Origin: Xenopus tropicalis
Lineage: Eukaryota > Chordata > Amphibia > Anura > Pipidae
Reading direction: 5' to 3'
NCBI RefSeq assembly: GCF_000004195.4
Contig: NC_030678.2
Span: 96,616,904 to 96,680,903 of the forward strand
DNA: 64,000 nt
How positions within the stretch are numbered: the first letter of the stretch is position 1; every line of letters begins with the position of its first letter. Below, in pieces: positions 32,039 through 44,170 of this stretch. The translations under genes were made by a program, and so were the position numbers. The notes beneath the pieces are model-generated. The model saw only the letters and a program-made list of their open reading frames with translations, searched no databases and had not been told where the DNA came from.

Positions 32039-32902
32039 TGAAGGAGAAAGAAAGGTAAAAATGAAGTAAGCTTTATCAGTAAGGTCTATGTTAATACAGC
32101 CATAAGTACTCACAGAAAATCACACTGTGATTTTCCTCTATCAAAAGAAACACAGGATTTCTTGTCTCCTTTCTTGTGTAACATGTTCTTCAGTATCAGA
32201 CTTCCTCTCTCAGAAAAATCCTCCCAGGGCTGGAGTCTGCGCAGCTCTCTCCTCTCTCCCTTCGCCTGCTCCCCCCTCCCACAATAATGCATAAGAACTC
32301 CCTCCCCCTCCCACCAGAATGTGTGATCTGTAGTGATGAGCAAATCTGTTCCGTTTAGCTTCACCGAAAAATTTGCGAATCTTTGAAAAGATTCGCAAAA
32401 CGGCGAAAATGTTGTGTGCAAACAAAAAATATTTTCAAAAATATTTATTTTGACACTGAAACTGTTCTTTTGCGACTATTTATTTTGATGCTGCGACTAT
32501 TCTTTTGACACTGCCGCGACTATTCTTTTTGACGCCCGTGACTATTTATTTTGACACACAACAAATTTTTTGACGCCCGAGACAATTTTTGGACGAGCAG
32601 CGAATTTTTCTGCAGCAAACTATTTCATCTGTTTTGCAAAACAATCCGCCAGTGGCAAAACGTGGAAATTCACAGCGAATCCATGCCTGGCGAAGCATTT
32701 CGCCCATCACTAGTGATCTGAGCTACCAACGGCTAGAGCTGCAGCAGGAAGCTGCTATCTTAAACGAACAGAGGAGCTTCTAGGGCTTTCTAGGGTATGG
32801 TAATGCTTTCTGCAGAATAAATACTGTATATTGTTCTAGGTGGCACTAATGCGTCAAATCTATTGGCAGTAAAATGTCAAAATGACTTTCCTTCTCCTTT
32901 AA
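32039..32902. mobile_element. T2 MITE (family A) with nested hAT
   Basis: The left end is TTGAAGGAGAAAGAAAGG (TTAA mutated to TTGA) and the right end CTTTCCTTCTCCTTTAA, closing with TTAA at 32899-32902. Removing the hAT at 32331-32712 plus one duplication leaves about 474 bp. That matches the element at 4943-5371 in the reverse orientation. Confidence 0.75.
32331..32712. mobile_element. hAT MITE (AGTGATGAGC family)
   Basis: The termini TAGTGATGAGCAAATCTG and the inverse of TAGTGATGGGCGAAATGC are flanked by perfect 8-bp GTGATCTG (32323-32330, 32713-32720). The interior has several degenerate copies of a unit of the type GCGACTATTTATTTTGACAC (32470-32560). It inserted into the T2 element around it. 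Confidence 0.82.
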
Positions 32903-34710
32903 TTCTCAATCTGTGGGATAAATGTTTTATACTCCACAATTTATGATTGTCTCAGATGAACTAAGCTAATCATTTTCTGGAAATCATATGTAGTTAGTAA
33001 ATGAAATGAAATTTAAAGTTTCCTCTTACGTAAATCTGAGGTCAACAGAGATTCAATGACAGGGATATAAAATTCCATTTCATTCTATACCTTTAGACAC
33101 TAACATGCAGAAGTAGACATCACAATAAAAAGATTTAAATAAATGTGGGCTCCTAGTGTAGTTTGGTCTTTACCATTCTTATCCTTAAAATGAATTCAAT
33201 GCCAACCTTTTTTATTCCTCTTCTTCTTAACCTTTGACTTAACTTGTCAGATCACTCATATTTCATGTATCCTTCATAATATAATTGTATATAGAGATGA
33301 GTGAACCGCTGGTAATTTGTGTTTATTGAAGAATTTGGTTTGAAATTAGAGAATAATTTTCATTCATTTTTTTTACTTAGAGTTTTATCAATGCTGTTTC
33401 AGAATGTTCACTCATTTTTTCACTAGAAAAACCTAAAAAGTTCCCATGGCTTTCATGGACAGGCTAGCCAACTTCTACAGGTGAAAAGAAAGGCAGGATA
33501 ACCAACACCCCCCTTGTATTAGCACCGTGATCACATTCACACTTTGTTTTTCTGTTTACTAATTTCCCATAAACCATTCTAATCATGGCAGCTCCTTCCC
33601 TATTATTTGTAAATGAAATAGAACATAAAGAACTAGTTTGAACATGCAGTATATCTCTGTAAGCACCTACTAAAGCATCTGATGAATGTTTATGCAGCTT
33701 CCTTATACAAAAATACATGAAAGGTGAATAATGTGTCTCGCAGAAAGACACGCAAAGTTCAAACATTCATGCGATGCTTGCCATGGGTCACTAATGAATG
33801 CACTCTGTTATTGGTAGAAAAGCTGAGAACTGACAGTAAAGGCTGAAACTTTGGATAAATTAGCATTAAAATAATTTCAGGAATGTTGACACAAATGAGG
33901 GCATAAATGAGAGAAAAACTACAGATTGCATAAACATTATCTAGATTTGTATAAATGAGACTCTGCCTTTTGATATTCTTGTCTCTGCCTCTTATTACCA
34001 CCAGCCAACCTCTACGTATAACAATTAGACAATTGCCCATAAATTTGTTTTTCTCGCTGGCTCTCTCCCTACAAGAAATGATTTTGATATGAGGCAACAT
34101 CTCTTTTAATTATCTCTGCCTTAATGGAGGCGTAAATAAGAAGGAAAGATGAGGAGGGAGAGAAATAACATGGGAGAAAAGGAGAGCTAAAGAGGATAGA
34201 GAAAGCTAAAGTAGGAGAAAGATGCTGTCATGCAAGAGGGATATTAATCCCTTTAATTGAATGCTTGGCTGCATGCCTCTTACTCTACTGAAAAGACAGC
34301 GACATGATGTGTAGTTTTACTGCTCACTACATCTGAACTGTTTTGCCTGCAAACCAGTTTTGCATTGGCAGTATTTGCAACACTTGAGATATACCGAACT
34401 GCTTCTGCATTAAGTGATAGCTGTTTTTGAGATCCATAGGAAATGTTTGCATTACTATTACCATTTACAGTAATATCCAAGGTGTTACACTAGTTAATTC
34501 TAAAACACTTAGGGCTATTAATTTAAATACAAAAATACAATGGCATATATCAACTGAATTATTGCTTTGCTATAAATTTCTCAGAAATGCACGTCACAGC
34601 ATTGCGTTAGAATTATGGGTTCCCCAGAAAAGCATCTATAGGTGGTCTAGAACCAGGGACCTACGGTTCACTGGCTGCTACTGCTCTGGGTTAAGCCACA
34701 TGGGGACACA
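32903..34710. other. No gene recognised
   Basis: Unique-looking AT-rich sequence. A purine-rich stretch (GGAAAGATGAGGAGGGAGAG and onwards) lies at 34140-34220. Frames of 100-113 codons on the minus strand show no known domain. Confidence 0.4.
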
Positions 34711-34711
34711 A

Positions 34712-34876
34712 GGGCTCATTTATCAACACAGGGCAAATTTGCCTGTGGGCAGTTACACATAGTAACCAATCAGTAATTGGCTTTTTCAGCTTGCTGCAGG
34801 TAGAATCAACAAAGTGATCGGTTACTGTGGGTTACTGCCTACAGGAAAATTTGCCCAGTGTTGATAAATGAGCCCC
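34712..34876. mobile_element. Short foldback MITE
   Basis: This 165-bp hairpin has termini GGGCTCATTTATCAACAC and its inverse (GTGTTGATAAATGAGCCC). It continues through GGGCAAATTTGCC and TAACC/GGTTA pairs, so nearly the whole element can fold. Target duplications are not clear. Confidence 0.72.
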
Positions 34877-34884
34877 AGTGTGAT

Positions 34885-35689
34885 TTGAAACCACCCTCCC
34901 TTTCCCCCCAGCAGCAGATCAGCAGAGAAATAGGAAGGTAACAAGGTAACAGCTCTCTGACCCTTTCTTTTGTTAAAGGAACAGTAACACCAAAAAATTA
35001 AAGTGTTTTAAAGTAATTAAAATATAATGTACAGTTGCCCTGCGCTGGTAAAACTGGTAAGGTTGCAACAGAAACGCTACTATAGTTTATATAAATGAGC
35101 TGCTATGTCAACACGGGGGCAGCCATTGAAGCTGGGAAAAAGGAGAAAAGGCACAGGCACATAGCAGATAACAGATACGCTTTGTAGAATATAATGGGGG
35201 TTTATCTGTTATCTGCTAAGTAACCTGTGCCTTTTCTCCTGTAAATGGCTGCCCCCGTGGCAACAGAGAAGCTTTATTATATAAACTATAGTAGTCTTTC
35301 TAAGGAAAACACACCAGTTGTACCAGTACAGGGCAGCATTACATTATATAGTAATTACTTTTATACGCTTTCATTTTTTGGTGTTACTGTCCCTTTAAAA
35401 ATGCTCCCATGCCTAGTGGTAGATATAAGAATAGCACTCAATAGTAAAAATCCAAGTCATGACTGAGTAGGAGAAACAATAGCTTATCTAAAAGCAGTTG
35501 CATTATGCAGTGGTGACTCTTTCTAAAAGCACAAATGACCTGAGATGGCTGCCTACACACCAATATTACAAAAAAAAAATGATTGGTTCAATAATAAAAT
35601 GTTAAATGGCAGAATTAATTATTTGCCTTGTACACAGTGTAATTTAGAAATAAATCTACACCATAAAAATCATGACAGTATCCCTTTAA
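34885..35689. mobile_element. Old T2-family element, interrupted
   Basis: The right end GACAGTATCCCTTTAA closes with TTAA at 35686-35689. The body is shared with 25508-25840. The stretch before the inserted T2 (CCTCCCTTTCCCCCCAGCAG) looks like the same element's upstream part, so the element at 34973-35398 split it. Its own left terminus is not visible. Confidence 0.55.
34973..35398. mobile_element. T2/Kolobok-type MITE (AACAGTAACACC family)
   Basis: TTAA lies at 34973-34976 and 35395-35398. Inverted termini TTAAAGGAACAGTAACACC and GGTGTTACTGTCCCTTTAA enclose a largely self-complementary interior built around AGATAACAGATA and TTATCTGTTATCTGC. A second copy is at 48334-48750. It is non-coding. 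Confidence 0.85.
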
Positions 35690-36378
35690 CCATGCAGAAC
35701 ATGTCTAGCCCCAGTATGTTTGTGAGTGATTACACAGCACGTAGGCTGCTTACAAGCAGTGCAGCCAGCCATTTTGACATATTGTGGTGCTCCTCAATTT
35801 ACTATTACAGGTATGGGCCCTATATTACCATGCCAGTGGGCATGGGTTACAATGCAGATATACTTTTATAACTGAGTACAAAATGTCCATCCATACCTTC
35901 TTGTTGTTCTGTTGTATAAGCACATCCTTCATTTACACTGCTATCCAGTAATCAAAACCTGGTCATACTTTTAGCCTTTTTGGTCAGACTATGTAATCCT
36001 TTTGAATACATTAAGCATAAGATTGTTAACTTGTTAGCCTCCACTTTTATTTTAATAACTGGAATGTTGCTAGGCTAAAAACTGTGGTATATGTGAGTTC
36101 TATCTTGTGCACTTCATAAGTTGCACTGAAACTATGAAGTTTAGTCATTATGAAGCAGCTGGCTTTATTTACACTGATTTTAATATTTCAGAGATGTCAC
36201 AACTAGGGACAACAGAACAGTGCAAGCCTGATCTTGTTTTCTATTTACAGGTGTAGGCCTTATCATCCATTTTGTTTGTATAACTCTGGACTTGGGAAGA
36301 GGTGAAGAATGTCCACTTCATAGTACTTACTTTGATCAGAAATATAAGTACAATGTTTATTAATAACTTTGTTATGGT
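35690..36378. other. No gene recognised
   Basis: AT-rich spacer. Nothing else is supported. Confidence 0.4.

Positions 36379-36446
<68 letters not shown>
36379..36446. repeat. (CT)n(TA)n compound microsatellite
   Basis: About twenty CT units are followed by about thirteen TA units. The Ser-Leu / Arg-Glu and Tyr-Ile repeat frames called here on both strands are artefacts of the repeat. Confidence 0.95.
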
Positions 36447-36447
<1 letters not shown>

Positions 36448-38769
36448 TGAAAAACAAGTTGTCTTTCTGCATTTGTGTACTAGAGAAATGTCACCATGCT
36501 GTGTTGTTATGTTGTTAAAACACAGGCAGGTAGGGACTTCATAGGGAAGACAACTACCCACATACAGCTGTTATGTTTTTCTAATACAAAGCCTGCATCT
36601 ATATTTAAAATAAAATAACTATACTGAATAATAAGAAAAAAATCAAATAAAAACAATTACTTTACAGAGCACTTTTTAAACCCGACATATATTGCTATAT
36701 TTGTTTTCTTTCAAGAGCATGTTAAAAATGTGTAAAAGCAACCATGCTTAAATGATATGAAACGATCAAAACACTTGAACTAAATAAGCAAAAGGAACTG
36801 CTGACCAGCTCTTCTCACTAAAAAGCCCTTCTTATGATTTTTGACACTAGTTTGACACTTGTAGAGGTTTTGGTGCAACTACTCAAACTTTCTCAGTTTT
36901 TCAGTTTTTCTTGCACAGGCTTTTTGCAACACATTTTTTTAGTGTCAAACATTGGAGGAATGAATTTTGTCAAATTTTAAAATTAAAACAAAAAGAGCAA
37001 TTATAGAGTTTTCATAAATCTGCCCAAAGTCTTTACCCTCCAGATTAAGAATGAAATTAGGATCTTCACACTGTCTACATATATTTCTTTTCACAGAAAC
37101 CTGCAGGATGGCAGATGCTTCAGGATGCAGGTTTCTTCACTAGACTGAGAACTGTCCTTTTTGCTCTACTCCTGTCTATATAACTGTGTAACACACCTTG
37201 TCCTAATTGACACAGTAATCAGGGGGAAATTGATTCCTAAAGAGTCTATTCATGACTGGGAAGAACAAACAGATCCAAACAGCACTGCTATAATGAAGCA
37301 GCTTCTAGAGAGCGAGTCTCAAGAAGTATTCCCTGATATACCATACTTTCTAGGCTCTGTCAACACTCTTACAGCCCAAAAGCAAAAGTAAGAGTACTCT
37401 GCTCTGCAAGATCGTATAAGCACAATTACTGAAAACACTTGAGGGAATTCACTTTGATGGGTGATCATCCCTATATAAACATAGTATTAAAACATGCAGA
37501 AAAATATGCAAACTGTGTCTAAAACTATATCTAACCATATCTATGAAATTTAGTATGAAAAGAAAACAAAAAAAAATCACCATAGAGGAATTATGACATG
37601 GCTAAAATGCTGCCGTTGCATTGGATTCTTTAAGAAGTCTTTTAAACATAGCATGAAACACAGAACATTGATAGTTATGAGAATGTTAATTTTTCAGCTA
37701 TATTTTTTTTAACAAATCATATGCAGCTTCTATATCAATATGTTTATTAAGGTTTTCATTTATTTAGGTCATTCATCTTTCTCGTGAGTGTGCTAGTATT
37801 TGTGTCTATGCTGGCTTTAAAAACTTAAGAATGCAATGTTTCTTTAAAACACCTAACTCAAAGGGTTTAAAAGCAGCACAAGGTTAATATTGGCCCCTCT
37901 AGTCATTTTACCACCTCGCTTAATTAAGTTTATGGTACCATGTTGGTTGTTTCCAAGATAACTCTGCAAACCCATTTAGAATTAACAGTACTAGATACTG
38001 CAAATAGAGTTAACAAAACTGCAGGAGAAACAGCAAAAGTCTTTAGTTAAATTATTCTTTGACATTGCTAGTTGGGAGTCTCTCCTCCATTATACACGGC
38101 TTTAAAGCTAAGTATTTGAGGCAAAAGGCTGAGGATTGTCACCACTTGTTTTGCTCTATCTTAAGGAGCTTTAGATTAGACATTAGTATGAATAATAAAT
38201 GTTTGCTTGTGAATTATAAATCAAACACTCTTTCTTAAAGTGCTGCTATTTTGTCCCTGCCTTCAGGTTCTGTTATTTTTAAGGTGTTCATTGCACAGGG
38301 GATTTTCAGGACAATGCATGTTTAATATGTTTGCTTTTAAAATTGCATTCATATACCCCTATTTACTGTTATGTCCTGGTCATATGCAGAAGCTGACGGC
38401 TTTCACCTGGGAAATGACTAAATAGCAATGTTTATTCAAACCTATATAGATACAAAAAACCACATGCTAACATCAGAAATGACACAATAGAAAAGCAAAG
38501 GCATACTTGTAAATATAGCTAACCTACTAATCAGCCCGGTTATCCACTATACACCCCACACCAACCTTGTGTCAAACTACTTATCTCCAAAAAGAGATTC
38601 ATCAGGACTTCTTGAATCTAAAATATTCATTAGGAAGGGTATTTTCTGAAACACAGGGATGGGTCAGGTCAGCAACAGATAAAATATTTGTTTTTTGCCC
38701 ATAATTCTTAAATAGTCATTTAGTAAGCAGTATAAAAAGCATAGCCACAACTTAAAATTGAAGGGCTCA
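36447..38769. other. Unique-looking sequence with one weak exon candidate
   Basis: No repeat termini are recognised. An open frame ending at 37391 has a protein-like composition and splice-like borders (acceptor AG at 37214-37215, donor GT at 37388-37389). It is discussed in the findings, and I do not claim it as a gene. Confidence 0.3.
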
Positions 38770-38777
38770 GATAGAAA

Positions 38778-39031
38778 CAGGGCCGGAACTAGGGGTAGGC
38801 AGAAGAGGCAGCTGCCTAGGGTGCAATGATTGAGGGGCGCCAGGCAGGAGCCTCTCCTGCCTACCCCTAGTGCTACTTTGTCATTGCCTTTGTCAATGAC
38901 TGATCTAATCGCCCCCCCCCTGCACCGCCTCCTGTGCTTTGGCGCACATGCGACGTTCGGGGGGGCGGGGAGGTGGGCGGAGTTGGCCGACCGGGTTGCC
39001 TAGGGCGCCCGGTTGGCTTGGCCCGCCCCTG
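38778..39031. mobile_element. hAT MITE, G/C-rich
   Basis: This 254-bp element runs from CAGGGCCGGAACTAGGGG to GGCCCGCCCCTG, flanked by perfect 8-bp GATAGAAA (38770-38777, 39032-39039). A subterminal inverted block GGGGTAGGCAG / CTGCCTACCCC lies near 38794 and 38859. No coding region. Confidence 0.82.
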
Positions 39032-39039
39032 GATAGAAA

Positions 39040-40732
39040 TGTTCATGATTTTTCATGAGTGAGCAGACAACTTTGGACAGTTTTTGAGGCAGATCTAGAG
39101 GCAAAGCCAGTTGCAGCCTGTAAACAAGGACAAATGAAACCAAAACTGTGGCATCCTGGGTAACAGGAACCATTGATAAGTTAATTTTACATTGACTGGA
39201 TGCAAATGTTTCCTTGAAAAGTAGTCTAAATCACCACAATAAGGTATAAGGGAGGTTACTAAAGAAGCAAATGGTAGTTTGGATGGTAGTTTTTGAGGGA
39301 TAACAACATGAATCTGGAAACACATGATCAGTATTGGATGGAATTACTGATACACATAATAATAATGTTAGCTAAGATAATATGGACTCTTCCTAAGAAG
39401 AGATGTAGCAAACCTTTTTTTTATTAAGTTTGAGACTTATTAATACACCAAAAAGAGCATTTTCAAGAAATAAAAAATTCAGATTGCAAAAATTCTGACT
39501 CCAGTTCTTCATCCTTAATAGTGTTACATCTAACATGAAAGGGAGTGTTTGTAATTTTGACTTGGTATTCTTGCGTGCCTTAATCACCCTCTCACTCTGT
39601 CCTGTTGGGAAGAAGTCTCTAGTATTTAGGTACTGCAAGGTCTTAAATGCAGGAGATTACCAAAGCTTCAACTAAGGTAGCTAAGAGTACCCCTTATATT
39701 GATGGAACACCAGGGCTCAGCAGAAGAAAACAACCTTGAAAGTTATATAAGACAGAGACAGAAGCAGCACAGACAGACTAGAAAGCATATTTTTGGGAAA
39801 GGGACCAGAAATATATAAAGATATACCAAAGATATAGAACAGATATAGAACATGTGTTTATACAATTGTTACTCTCCCATCCTATGCAATGCAAAGACTC
39901 TGGAGCTGCAAATTCATTTCCCCTTGGATAAACTGGCCCAGAACAATTTTAATATCCACGAAGTGTAAAAAAATCAATACCAATGGAAAGTATTTCACCC
40001 ACTGCTGAATCTAAAGCAGTAAACTATGATTGTCTACATGCATATCTAATTTATTAAAAGTTATTGTAGTTTGGTTATAGTAAAGGGCAGTTTTTATATT
40101 AAACGATATTTATGATTATTGTCAGCAGTATTTGCACTGAAAGAGTTAATAAACAAAATGCTCTCACTGGGACTCTGTTCCAAAGGAGAACTGTTTTGTT
40201 ACTGACATTAATGCTAATGGACTCTATAATTCTCTGTAACACACAAACACTCGCTCCCCTCTCATCCTCCTCACAGAAAAAGCCATAATGTAATCAGCGC
40301 TGATGCATTGCCGAGGAGGCTCCGTCTGTTTTATGACTACCAGCCCTCAAGCTTTCTCAAGTGAGATACGACTACTCGCCAGGGAACTGATTGCTTTCAA
40401 TGTCACTGAAGCAGAGAATGGGGAAGAACCAGAACACAGTAAACTGGAAAACAGAGGTGCAGAAAAAGAGAAACAGCATTACTGAACAGGAAAGATACAC
40501 TAGGCACTCATTCAAGACTTAATAGGGAAAGGAAAACGTTTGGCATTTCAGATACACTGGGTATAATTAGAATTTTCCGTTATTACAATATATTCATTAA
40601 ATGATTTGTTTAAATAAAAAAATAATAATTACACCAACATGCTATTACACCGGCAGGGATATGCAGAGGTTTAGGTTTAACTTATTGTAGTAGTTGTAGT
40701 AATAGTAGTTGCCAGAACATTAGCCAGTAGCA
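39040..40732. other. No gene recognised
   Basis: A strong polypyrimidine tract and AG (CTCCCCTCTCATCCTCCTCACAG cut short: ...CCTCCTCACAG, AG at 40274-40275) precedes a 60-codon frame at 40303-40485, but no donor or family supports an exon. The rest is AT-rich. Confidence 0.3.
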
Positions 40733-40815
40733 AGTGTTGGACTGGCCCACCAGCATACCAAGAAAACTCCCGTTGGGCTCAGGTGTACATGGGCTCTCCT
40801 GCTCCTAACCATTTG
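40733..40815. mobile_element. MITE fragment (GTGTTGGACTGGCCC type)
   Basis: A left terminus AGTGTTGGACTGGCCCACC is followed by AAAACTCCCGTTGGGCTC. I recognise this as the start of a common Xenopus-type hAT MITE, but no right terminus follows. Confidence 0.45.
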
Positions 40816-41272
40816 GCCCGTTTCATGGTTATTACCTATTTCTCTAAATGGGAAGACAGAAGAGAAATAGATGGAAGAACAGATGCTAGCATGTAAAGAA
40901 AAGAGACTAGGAGAATAAAGAGGTTGGGTGAGGAAAGGAGGAAAAATAGTTTGGAAAGCAAGCCTAGGAGGCCTGAGACCCAAAATCAGCTTTATGATCT
41001 ATGACTTCCCAGGGCTAAAGTAAATTTCGGATGATATTGACATTAAATGCATGTGTCAGCTACTCTTATGTTACACTTTTAATGTTTCTATCACTGCCAC
41101 AAGTTCCCAATAAAAGACTGTAAAGTTGATTTTGAATAAGTGTTGCCTCTATGCAGATTGTCAAGGTGTAGCTGGCCTTCGGGTTAAGGTTTATGAGAAG
41201 TGTAACTGGCTCAATAATAAGCAGCATTCTAGTACCTATCCCTCTGCAAGAGGAAGAAAACAGAAAGTGGAA
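40816..41272. other. No gene recognised
   Basis: Purine-rich at 40850-40960, otherwise featureless. Confidence 0.35.
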
Positions 41273-41400
41273 TAGTAATGAACAAATCTGTCCCATTTTA
41301 CTTTGCTGAAAAATTTGCAAAACACATTGAAGTTAATGGACGTGTTTTTCTCTGACTTTTTCTGCAAAATAGATTGGCGTCCCTGCACTGAGCACCAGAT
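41273..41400. mobile_element. hAT MITE fragment (AGTGATGAGC family)
   Basis: TAGTAATGAACAAATCTGTC and the following GCTGAAAAATTTGCAAAACA block match the left end of 32331-32712. The right half is missing. Confidence 0.55.
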
Positions 41401-42755
41401 GCCTCACCTTAGGGCAGGCAGTAAGGACAGAGCTGATTGTGAATGTTTTGGCCCATTCAGGATGCAATCTGCAGGTCACTGATAATTATAGTGATCTGAG
41501 GTGCGTTATAGGCTGATGAGTGCATTTCTGCCATCCATGTAGAAGACAATCACACAGGGCTGCAATTGCCACTGCAATCAGAAGCATGGGTTCTCTGCAA
41601 CTTGGAACACTCCTTGCAATTTTCCATAGAACGTATTTTTTAATGGTGGTCATTTTTTCACGCGTATTTGCATATCAAGTATCATTCTTACTAATTCACT
41701 GAATTTCACCAGGAATTCTATAATAATGCATATAGCAAACAATTGTTTGGAAATAATTCAGTGCACTGTGATTTTTGTTATATTTTTGTTGTTTTATTAT
41801 TTTTTTTTTGTTATGATGCCTTTATTTGGGTGATAATAAAAAATTCTGCCATTACAAAATAAAACACCAATGTTTGTAATAGTGCTATGAAAGGTGGAAT
41901 TACCAGCTTCTTGGTTGTGAGAGCTGTACCTTGGAATGTTTTGTGTCTTGGCAAACCATCTGCCCTGTGCAAACCTGAGAGCAACAGAAAGAAAAATATA
42001 ATATTCTAACGCTGCCACAGAAAAACAGCACAAAGAAAATTGATAGGCGAGCTCTCAGGCGGTATAGATTTTCTATTTTCTTTCCTAGAGTAATATAATA
42101 AACTGATAAATAAGTGCCTGTTGGATTGGAGAGGAGGACAAGTCAGTTATTTATTTTTATTCCTTCACACCTTTGCAACGAAAAAAATTAAAATTTCATA
42201 CTGCACATAACATGATCAGCTCTTACTGAGGATTTTTAATCAATGGGGGAAGGGTGAGGGTCAAATAAATAAAGTATAGTTAATAAAGCAGATGGCGAAT
42301 GGAAGAGTATGTACACATAGATCCATATGATTAAACTAAAAGTGGAATTATAAACAGGAATATAAATTTCATTATGGCAGATTCAAGGTGTCTTAGAGTT
42401 AGGTTAAATAGAAAGGAACTGATTGCAAAAAGCAAAAAATTATGATGGACATCATGGAGCCATGGAAAGATATTAGAATTTAAGCAGCTTGTCAATCTAA
42501 TTTTTATAGATACTATAGATATTATATGTAAAGCACTTATATTTTCTGCAGTGTAATGTATACCAAAATAGAAATGCAATATAGAAATAGAGCAGGCATT
42601 CTTTACAGGTTCTCCAGGTGAGAAAGAATTACTTCAGTAATGTGCCTTTTGAGTACTGGAGACCAAATTTGCCCTGCATATTCTAGATAGGGCCTTACCA
42701 GTGCTTTGTAAAAGGGGACTTTTGTATACTGTACTGCTTGCCATTCCCATACTAA
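41401..42755. other. No gene recognised
   Basis: AT-rich. Near 42600-42720 a short block (TCCAGGTGAGAAAGAATTAC, GGGCCTTACCAGTGCTTTGTA) resembles the CR1 coding strand region seen at 1910-1940 and may be a decayed LINE scrap. This is not certain. Confidence 0.3.
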
Positions 42756-43200
42756 GGGGCAGATTTACTAAAATGTGAGTTTAGGGCTTAATATGAAAAA
42801 ACTCACCCATTTTCTGGTTATTCCAATGGGATTTTTAGAAGTGTATTTATAGATGGGTGAAAGTTATGTATGAAGCTCTAAACCAGGGATCCCCAACATT
42901 TTTTACCTAAGAGCCACATTCAAATATAAAAAGAGTTGGAGAGCAACACAAGCATGGAAAATGTTCCAGGGGTTACAAATAGGGGCTCTGATTAGCGATT
43001 AGGCAGCCCATATTGCTATATTTGGCAGTGCACCTGGTTTTTATGCAACCAAAACTTGCCCAAAAGCCAGGAATTCAAAAATAAGCACCTGCTGTGAGAC
43101 CCCTGGGAGCAACATCCAAGGGACTGGAGAGCAGCATGTTGCTCACGAGCCACTGGTTGGGGATCACTGCTCTAAACTCATATTTTGATAAATCTGCCCC
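42756..43200. mobile_element. Harbinger-like MITE with nested hAT
   Basis: The termini are GGGGCAGATTTACTAAAATG and the inverse of GGGGCAGATTTATCAAAATA. Flanks are TAA (42753-42755) and TTA (43201-43203), a one-base mismatch of the expected three-base duplication. It is the same family as 6277-6481. The hAT MITE at 42884-43169 lies inside it. Confidence 0.65.
42884..43169. mobile_element. hAT MITE (CAGGGATCCCCAAC family)
   Basis: This 286-bp element has termini CAGGGATCCCCAACATTTT and the inverse of CAGTGATCCCCAACCAG, flanked by perfect 8-bp CTCTAAAC (42876-42883, 43170-43177). Subterminal GAGCCACATTC and CACGAGCCACTGG add to the symmetry. It is non-coding and younger than the surrounding Harbinger-like MITE. 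Confidence 0.85.
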
Positions 43201-43203
43201 TTA

Positions 43204-43835
43204 ATGTTTGGCCAGTTTATCTTTTATGAGACTCAGGGCAGAATTAAAGTTTAAAGTGAAGCTATCCTGTCCCATTTCATGAACCCACTCATTGCCATAT
43301 GAATGAACTGGATAATGCTGTGCCTCTTACTTTACTTTATGGGGCATAGACATTTTTAATCTAATAGGAAACCAGGAAATAACTCAACACTGCTCTTGCT
43401 AGAACTAGAATTCTCGCTGGTTTGAAAAAAGCATCTGGTTCATATGTTTCATTGATAATTCTGGATGAATTTTAGAGCAATTTTCTGTACAAATGATTGT
43501 TCCCTGAACTGCACATCAAAGCCAGTTCACTTAATTCTATCACTGATAAGTCCTTAAGCTATGTGACCCTATTAATTGCATGAATATTGTTTCAGCGGAG
43601 TGATGAAGTCAAATGGAGTATATCTGTTATGTCTTGAAGGGTATTGCCATCTTTTTCATGCTCTACTTCTAACTAAGTGTAAAACATAATTTATCTGGGA
43701 ACATTCCATGCCCAGAGGGGAGATAACCATATATCTAATTCTACAATATTCACCAAAGTGCAGGCTATTCTAGTTTATTTTTAAGCATCCTTATGTTCAG
43801 TATAAGCCAGTATCTTGATTATACAGGACGATTTT

Positions 43836-43837
<2 letters not shown>
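43204..43837. other. No gene recognised
   Basis: AT-rich spacer with nothing to report. Confidence 0.4.
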
Positions 43838-43868
<31 letters not shown>

Positions 43869-43872
43869 CACA
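43838..43872. repeat. (CA)n(TA)n microsatellite
   Basis: CA units followed by TA units, ending against a Tc1-like MITE fragment. Confidence 0.85.
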
Positions 43873-43878
43873 TACATA

Positions 43879-44170
43879 GAGGTATGGGATCCGTTATCCT
43901 GAAACCAGTTTCAAATTATATAATGGCAGAAGTTTAGGAGCGGCATGCCGCCCCGCCGCAACAAAATTTTTAAATTTAGCTCCTATACGGAGCAATGGGG
44001 CACTCTGCCCGTTGCTGCGTATGGGAGATGAAATGTATGCACATGCGCACTTGCTGCCGCGGGGGGTGGGTTCGCGCATGCGCTCGCTGCATGGGGGGGG
44101 GTTGGCGATTCACGCATGCGCACAGGGGAAGGCGGCCTAGAATGGGCCTTCGCTAAGTGGAAGGTGAAGG
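43879..44170. other. Tc1-like MITE start, then G/C-rich block
   Basis: GAGGTATGGGATCCGTTATC at the left is the terminus of the Tc1-like MITE family, cut off after about 35 bp. It is followed by G/C-rich sequence with GCATGCGC and CACATGCGCA motifs and a run of nine G. The latter is unidentified and may belong to the retroelement to its right. Confidence 0.4.

Noticed and set aside
36263..36544. Ser-Leu / Arg-Glu and Tyr-Ile repeat frames
   Set aside because: They are a translation of a (CT)n(TA)n microsatellite on the two strands.
40274..40485. Possible exon after a strong polypyrimidine tract and AG
   Set aside because: The frame starts well after the AG, has no donor at its end and no recognisable family. 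I kept it only as a note on the spacer.
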